From assembly GCA_036272915.1 (NCBI GenBank), contig DATAXV010000178.1:1-16657 (forward strand): DNA of 16,657 bases. The letters run 5' to 3'. This DNA is from DATAXV01 sp036272915. Lineage in GTDB: Bacteria > Chloroflexota > Dormibacteria > Dormibacterales > Dormibacteraceae. Shown here one piece after another: positions 13,642-16,657 of this stretch. The notes under the pieces are model-generated. The model did no database searches, had not been told where the DNA came from, and saw only the letters and a list, made by a program, of their open reading frames with translations. Each line of letters begins with the position of its first letter. Position 1 is the first letter of the stretch. A program made the position numbers and the translations under genes.

Positions 13642-13963
13642 GGTCAGACCTCCCCCCTTGCGCTTCGACACGACATCTTTGCACGGGAGCATGCCAGCCC
13701 AGACCCTGGTATGCCAATGGGACCTTTGTCCTGGTTCCCCTGGGACCGAGTGCTCATGGAAAGGTCCTTGCAAAAACCACAGACTATAGGAACAATTAGC
13801 AGTTGAAAGCGATTCGAGCCTGGGAATCTCGTGGAAGGATCGTAGCATCCGGCTCTCGCTCCACTCTGAAACGCCGATGACAGATACAGCGCAACCCCGC
13901 AAGGGCGCACGGAGCGCCCGATCGGGCCGTTCAACGAGAGCACCGGGAGGTCCAGGGAACTTC
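13642..13963. promoter_or_regulatory. Divergent promoter region between the membrane protein and the histidine kinase
   Basis: This stretch holds a locally AT-rich island (about 13760-13810) unlike its surroundings. A TATAGT -10 candidate on the minus strand (13788-13783) would serve the membrane gene with a leader of about 135 nt. TAGCAT (13843-13848, plus) is a -10 candidate for the kinase. GGGACC occurs twice near 13730 and 13742 with short self-complementary flanks. No clear -35 is seen for either. If the kinase starts at ATG 13877, the last part of this region is coding. Confidence 0.4.
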
Positions 13964-14680
13964 GTGACAGCCGTCAGCGAGAGCAGAACGGATCTGGTCC
14001 GCACGGGCGTGGAACCTTTCCACTCGGGCGGCGTTGAGCAGAGCAGAGGCGTGGACGAGACCGAGGACCAGGGAGAGATTCGTCGGTGGCTGGCTCGCGA
14101 GCTGCACGACAGTGTGGCGAGCAGGTTGACCGCGATGCTCATTCAGATGGAGCAGCTGAAGCGCAGTCGTGAGGAGCAGCCCGAGCTGAGCACGGAGCTC
14201 GCCGTCTTCCAGGAGTCGACGCGCGAGGTCCTCACCGACCTCAGGCGCATGCTCCACGAGCTCCGCGGCGAGCCCCCCAACGTCCTCGGCTTCGTCGACA
14301 ACCTGAGCACCATGCTGCAGGGATTCGAAACCCGGACCGGGATCACGTCGACCCTGGTCGGAGGCGAGATATGGCCGCCCGCCCTGGCGGCCCGCGCTGC
14401 CCGCGATCTGTTGGGGATCGTGGAGGAGGCGCTCCACAACGTCCGCAACCACAGCGCCGCCCATAGCGTGCGCGTCATCCTCGCCCTCGGCGAGGGGCTG
14501 GCCACGCTGCGCGTCATCGATGACGGGAACGGCAGGGAGCGGATCAACGAGCAGGGCGCGTTCGGACTCGTCGGCATGCGTGAGCGGGCAGTTCTGGTAG
14601 GTGGCGATCTCGTGGTCGTCAGTGCGCCCGGCCAGGGCACCACGGTTCAGGCCACCTTCCCCTTGGAGAGACTGTTGTGA
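13964..14680 (+). CDS. Cytosolic NarL-type sensor histidine kinase
   Basis: About 238 aa from GTG 13964 (267 aa if ATG 13877 is used). The HisKA_3 dimerisation domain carries the phospho-acceptor His in RELHDSVASRL. The HATPase domain has an N-box (EEALHNVRNHS), DDGNG, GLVGMRERA and GQGTTV. No transmembrane or recognisable sensor domain precedes the H-box, so the input is either cytosolic or comes through a partner protein. GTG 13964 has AGGGA five nt upstream; codons between 13877 and 13964 show relaxed third-position GC, arguing against the longer form. It overlaps the regulator by 4 nt (GTGA), so translation is coupled. Confidence 0.88.
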   Translation: MTAVSESRTDLVRTGVEPFHSGGVEQSRGVDETEDQGEIRRWLARELHDSVASRLTAMLIQMEQLKRSREEQPELSTELAVFQESTREVLTDLRRMLHELRGEPPNVLGFVDNLSTMLQGFETRTGITSTLVGGEIWPPALAARAARDLLGIVEEALHNVRNHSAAHSVRVILALGEGLATLRVIDDGNGRERINEQGAFGLVGMRERAVLVGGDLVVVSAPGQGTTVQATFPLERLL

Positions 14681-15333
14681 ATACTGTCGTCGCCGTCCCC
14701 CGCGTCGTCATCGTCGATGACCAGACGCTCTTCCGCTCCGGGCTCGCCAAGCTTCTCGAGGCTGACGAGCGGATCTGCGTGGTTGGCCAGGCGGCCGACG
14801 GGGAGGCCGGCGTCGAGCTCGTCTCCAGGGTGCATCCCGACGTCGTTCTGATGGACCTCAAGATGCCCGGCCTCGACGGCGTCGGCGCCACCCGCCGGAT
14901 CGCCACCGAGTTCCCCGAGACCAAGATCCTGGTCCTGACCACGTTCGACGCCGAGAACCACTTCATCCAGGCCCTCCGCGCCGGCGCCAGCGGCTACGTC
15001 CTCAAGGACTCCGAGCCCGACGCCATCGTCAGCAGCATCCTGGCCGTCGTCTCCGGCGAACGGGTGATGGCGACCGCCGTCGCCAACCGGGTCCTGGACA
15101 TGCTCACCGGCACCCTCGCCCCCAAGGAGTTCTACGACGGCCTGACCCCGCGCGAGATCGAGATCCTCAAGCTCGTCGCCGAGGGCATGGCCAACAAGCA
15201 GATCGCCTACCGCCTCAAGATCAGCGAGAAGACGGTCCGCAACCACGTCAGCAACACCTACGACAAGCTGAAGATCGTGGACCGCTCCCAGGCCGTGCTC
15301 TACGCCGTCCGCAAGGGTCTGGTCGAGCCCTAG
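14677..15333 (+). CDS. NarL/FixJ-family response regulator
   Basis: 218 aa. The receiver domain has the acidic pair D14/D15, phosphorylation site D60 (VLMDLKMPG), T88 and K110. A LuxR-type helix-turn-helix follows at about 156-218 (LTPREIEILKLVAEGMANKQ, then SEKTVRNHVSN). It should bind DNA as a dimer when phosphorylated by the overlapping kinase. The start is GTG 14677, which shares bases with the kinase stop; GGAG lies 8 nt upstream. The target genes are unknown; the divergent membrane protein and the small downstream genes are natural first candidates by position. Confidence 0.95.
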   Translation: MNTVVAVPRVVIVDDQTLFRSGLAKLLEADERICVVGQAADGEAGVELVSRVHPDVVLMDLKMPGLDGVGATRRIATEFPETKILVLTTFDAENHFIQALRAGASGYVLKDSEPDAIVSSILAVVSGERVMATAVANRVLDMLTGTLAPKEFYDGLTPREIEILKLVAEGMANKQIAYRLKISEKTVRNHVSNTYDKLKIVDRSQAVLYAVRKGLVEP

Positions 15334-15340
15334 ATCCGGC

Positions 15341-15365
15341 GCCGGGACATCCGCCCACGCCCGGC
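15341..15365 (+). terminator. Weak hairpin after the response regulator gene
   Basis: GCCGGG (15341-15346) and CCCGGC (15360-15365) can pair with a 13-nt loop, shortly after the regulator stop. No T-run follows. It may end the two-component transcript, but stems of this size are common by chance here. Confidence 0.25.
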
Positions 15366-15423
15366 CGGAGCTGTGCTGTATATCGCCCATGCTCACCCAT
15401 CGCGTAGGGGCCTTCCCGGGTGC

Positions 15424-15627
15424 ATGCTTGAATCTGTGGGAAAGCGGTTGCCCGAGGAGCGGAGCGACGGGCTCTCCCTGATCGCGATCCTGGTGCTGGT
15501 CTCGGTGGTGGGGATCGTCGCGGTGATCCTGGCCATGGGCCTGATGGGCCTGGCCGTGCACGTCCGGACGCTCGGCGGCGGAACGCTCTTCGGGGCCGTG
15601 CGTCCCGCCTTCCCGCGTCTCCGCTGA
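15424..15627 (+). CDS. Small single-TM protein, unknown function
   Basis: About 67 aa from ATG 15424 (63 aa from GTG 15436, which has a -10-like CATGCT 7 nt upstream). A short charged N-terminus containing RLPEERSDG leads into one long hydrophobic stretch (about 17-44). A basic tail ending PAFPRLR follows. I recognise no family. There is no convincing ribosome binding site, and a TATATC box at 15379-15384 could drive it. It lies 90 bp after the regulator and 43 bp before the tandem-repeat protein. That an uninterrupted hydrophobic helix is encoded supports a real gene, but the evidence is modest. Confidence 0.45.
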   Translation: MLESVGKRLPEERSDGLSLIAILVLVSVVGIVAVILAMGLMGLAVHVRTLGGGTLFGAVRPAFPRLR

Positions 15628-15634
15628 CCGAGGC

Positions 15635-15663
15635 CCGACACCGGCCTCCTGACCCGGCAGAAT
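15635..15663 (+). promoter_or_regulatory. Probable leaderless promoter of the 115-aa gene
   Basis: CCGACA (15635-15640), a 17-nt spacer, then CAGAAT (15658-15663), with GTG 15671 starting 7 nt after the -10. The layout matches that before the dehydrogenase and PIG-L genes. Confidence 0.4.
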
Positions 15664-15670
15664 TGGGGGC

Positions 15671-16018
15671 GTGAGCGAGGAGAGCGGCGGCGGCGAGGGC
15701 AAGGGCTTCCTCTCCCGGCTGACCCGCGCCGAGGAGGGCAAGGGCTTCCTCGGGAAGCTGACCCGGCAGGGCCGGGCACCGGCCGTCGAGTCGGCGGGCG
15801 GGCTCAGCCGCCTCACCCCGGAGGCGCTCTTCACGTATCTCAGCAGCCTCACCGGCGAGCGCCTCGGCGATGTCCTGCTCACCATCCCCGACGAGCGGAC
15901 CTGGGACGCGGTCATGGACCTGCTCACCCCCGAGCAGCAGGAGGCGATCCAGTCGCGGATCCGCGACGAGGACCTGGGCCGGATCGCCGATCACCTCCGG
16001 GATTCGCACTCCGGCTAA
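15671..16018 (+). CDS. 115-aa protein with N-terminal tandem repeat, unknown function
   Basis: The start is GTG 15671. Residues 9-19 and 22-32 are two copies of EGKGFL-x2-LTR with a 13-residue period, a basic amphipathic pattern that could bind membranes, nucleic acid or a protein partner. The C-terminal part (about 46-112) is all-helical by composition, with LTPEALFTYLSSL and LLTPEQQEAI repeats that faintly recall the MgtE-type N-terminal helical scaffold; I would not assign it on that. There are no cysteines or catalytic motifs. It is separated from the one-TM gene by 43 bp and overlaps the convergent cyclohydrolase stop by 4 bp. Confidence 0.6.
   Translation: MSEESGGGEGKGFLSRLTRAEEGKGFLGKLTRQGRAPAVESAGGLSRLTPEALFTYLSSLTGERLGDVLLTIPDERTWDAVMDLLTPEQQEAIQSRIRDEDLGRIADHLRDSHSG
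15695..15751 (+). repeat. 18-bp tandem direct repeat within the 115-aa gene
   Basis: GAGGGCAAGGGCTTCCTC is identical at 15695-15712 and 15734-15751, a 39-bp period that keeps frame and duplicates the EGKGFL motif. DNA-level identity suggests a recent duplication or strong constraint. Confidence 0.85.
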
Positions 16019-16657
16019 TCGCTCTGGCGGATCTCCCATGCCGCCGGTCCGGCCAGCGACCGCACCGCCACCGCGACCCGAAGCGCCGGGTCGAGCGCGT
16101 CCCAGATCAGGTCGGCCAGCTCGCCCCGGCCGGCCGCCCCGACCTCGCCGTCGAGCAGGCTGCGCTGCGCGGTCGGGGCCGGCCCCCCCGCGTAGGTGGT
16201 CAGCAGATAGCCATCCCCCACCTCGGGCAGGGGAACCTCCACCGCGAGCCAGCAGGGCCGGTCCAGATGCTCGGCACGCAGGGCCGATCCGAACAGGGCA
16301 TGGGGCTCGCCCTGCCGCTGGGCGAGCGTGATGCGCGGCGTGTGGATCGGCGGGTCGGGCTCGAAGCGGTGCCGCGCCAGCGCCGCCGCGAAGGGGTCGC
16401 CGGCGGCCAGGTCGCCCGCCATCGGCGTCACCTGGGAGCCGTTGCCGAGCACCGTCCAGCCGGCCTCCTCGACCGCCGCCGCGTAGTGGCGCAGGGGATC
16501 GTCGTCGGGGGCGTCCACGGCCCGCACCCGCAGCCGCCCGTCGCCGGCGATCTCGAGACGCCGGGAGCGGGAGGCCTGGCTGCGGCCGGTGAGCAGGTAG
16601 GCGGCGGCCGGGCCGTCGGCGAGGCCGGCCAGGACCAGGCCACGGCCGGGGTAGCGG
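16015..16657 (-). CDS. PurO-like IMP cyclohydrolase family protein, N-terminus beyond window edge
   Basis: The visible 213 residues match the PurO-type IMP cyclohydrolase fold rather than the ATIC/PurH type: RYPGRGLVLAG and YLLTGRSQASRSRR near the start, VLGNGSQVTPM, FEPDPPIHTPRIT, and GDGYLLTTYAG. PurO-type enzymes close the IMP ring at the end of purine synthesis; bacterial members of the family are often uncharacterised. The gene begins to the right of 16657, so only a few N-terminal residues are probably missing. Its TAG stop shares bases with the stop of the convergent 115-aa gene. I base this on recalled motif patterns, so the function is likely but not certain. Confidence 0.75.
   Translation of the reverse strand, partial: RYPGRGLVLAGLADGPAAAYLLTGRSQASRSRRLEIAGDGRLRVRAVDAPDDDPLRHYAAAVEEAGWTVLGNGSQVTPMAGDLAAGDPFAAALARHRFEPDPPIHTPRITLAQRQGEPHALFGSALRAEHLDRPCWLAVEVPLPEVGDGYLLTTYAGGPAPTAQRSLLDGEVGAAGRGELADLIWDALDPALRVAVAVRSLAGPAAWEIRQSD

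Noticed and set aside
13691..13750. GGGACC-containing direct and inverted repeats as a regulator operator
   Set aside because: Short and imperfect; several overlapping pairings are possible and none stands out from background.

Overview
The window comes from a high-GC bacterium (roughly two thirds GC by eye) with many GTG and one TTG start codons. Gene content and order point to a GC-rich Terrabacteria lineage such as Actinomycetota, Chloroflexota or Dormibacterota. I cannot resolve the phylum without a search. It is almost entirely chromosomal core genome. I see no insertion sequence, prophage, CRISPR array, tRNA or rRNA.

Region 1 (1-4452, minus strand) is the classic rpmG-secE-nusG-rplK-rplA-rplJ-rplL-rpoB block, with rpoB cut by the left edge. 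It splits into two control units. An 11-bp GC-rich hairpin follows rplA. A TATACT -10 box follows at once and feeds a recognisable L10 leader RNA ahead of rplJ-rplL. This leader has two mutually exclusive folds. Downstream of it the Shine-Dalgarno (SD) hexamer of rplJ appears twice, with one complement between the copies. The rplL-rpoB spacer holds a UUCG-capped hairpin and a long-range stem abutting the rpoB ribosome binding site.

Region 2 (4553-5667, plus strand) is a single isocitrate/isopropylmalate dehydrogenase-family gene with the isocitrate-type substrate motif, divergent from rpmG.

Region 3 (5686-13060, minus strand) is a tight run radA-ispF-cysS-rlmB-pyk-PIG-L deacetylase-lipoprotein: DNA repair, isoprenoid precursor synthesis, cysteine charging, 23S rRNA methylation and glycolysis, ending in a surface lipoprotein. 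Several junctions overlap or nearly touch. Two hairpins lie upstream of radA.

Region 4 (13285-16657) is less conserved. It has a small two-TM membrane protein (minus), a divergent cytosolic NarL-type histidine kinase and LuxR-type response regulator pair (plus), a one-TM small protein and a 115-aa protein with an N-terminal tandem repeat. It closes with a convergent, edge-truncated PurO-like IMP cyclohydrolase.

Nothing here is a clear new multi-gene system. The strongest material is regulatory: the rplJ leader, the rpoB leader, and a recurring -10 box placed 7-8 nt before GTG starts, which suggests leaderless mRNAs. The small orphan proteins beside the two-component system come next.
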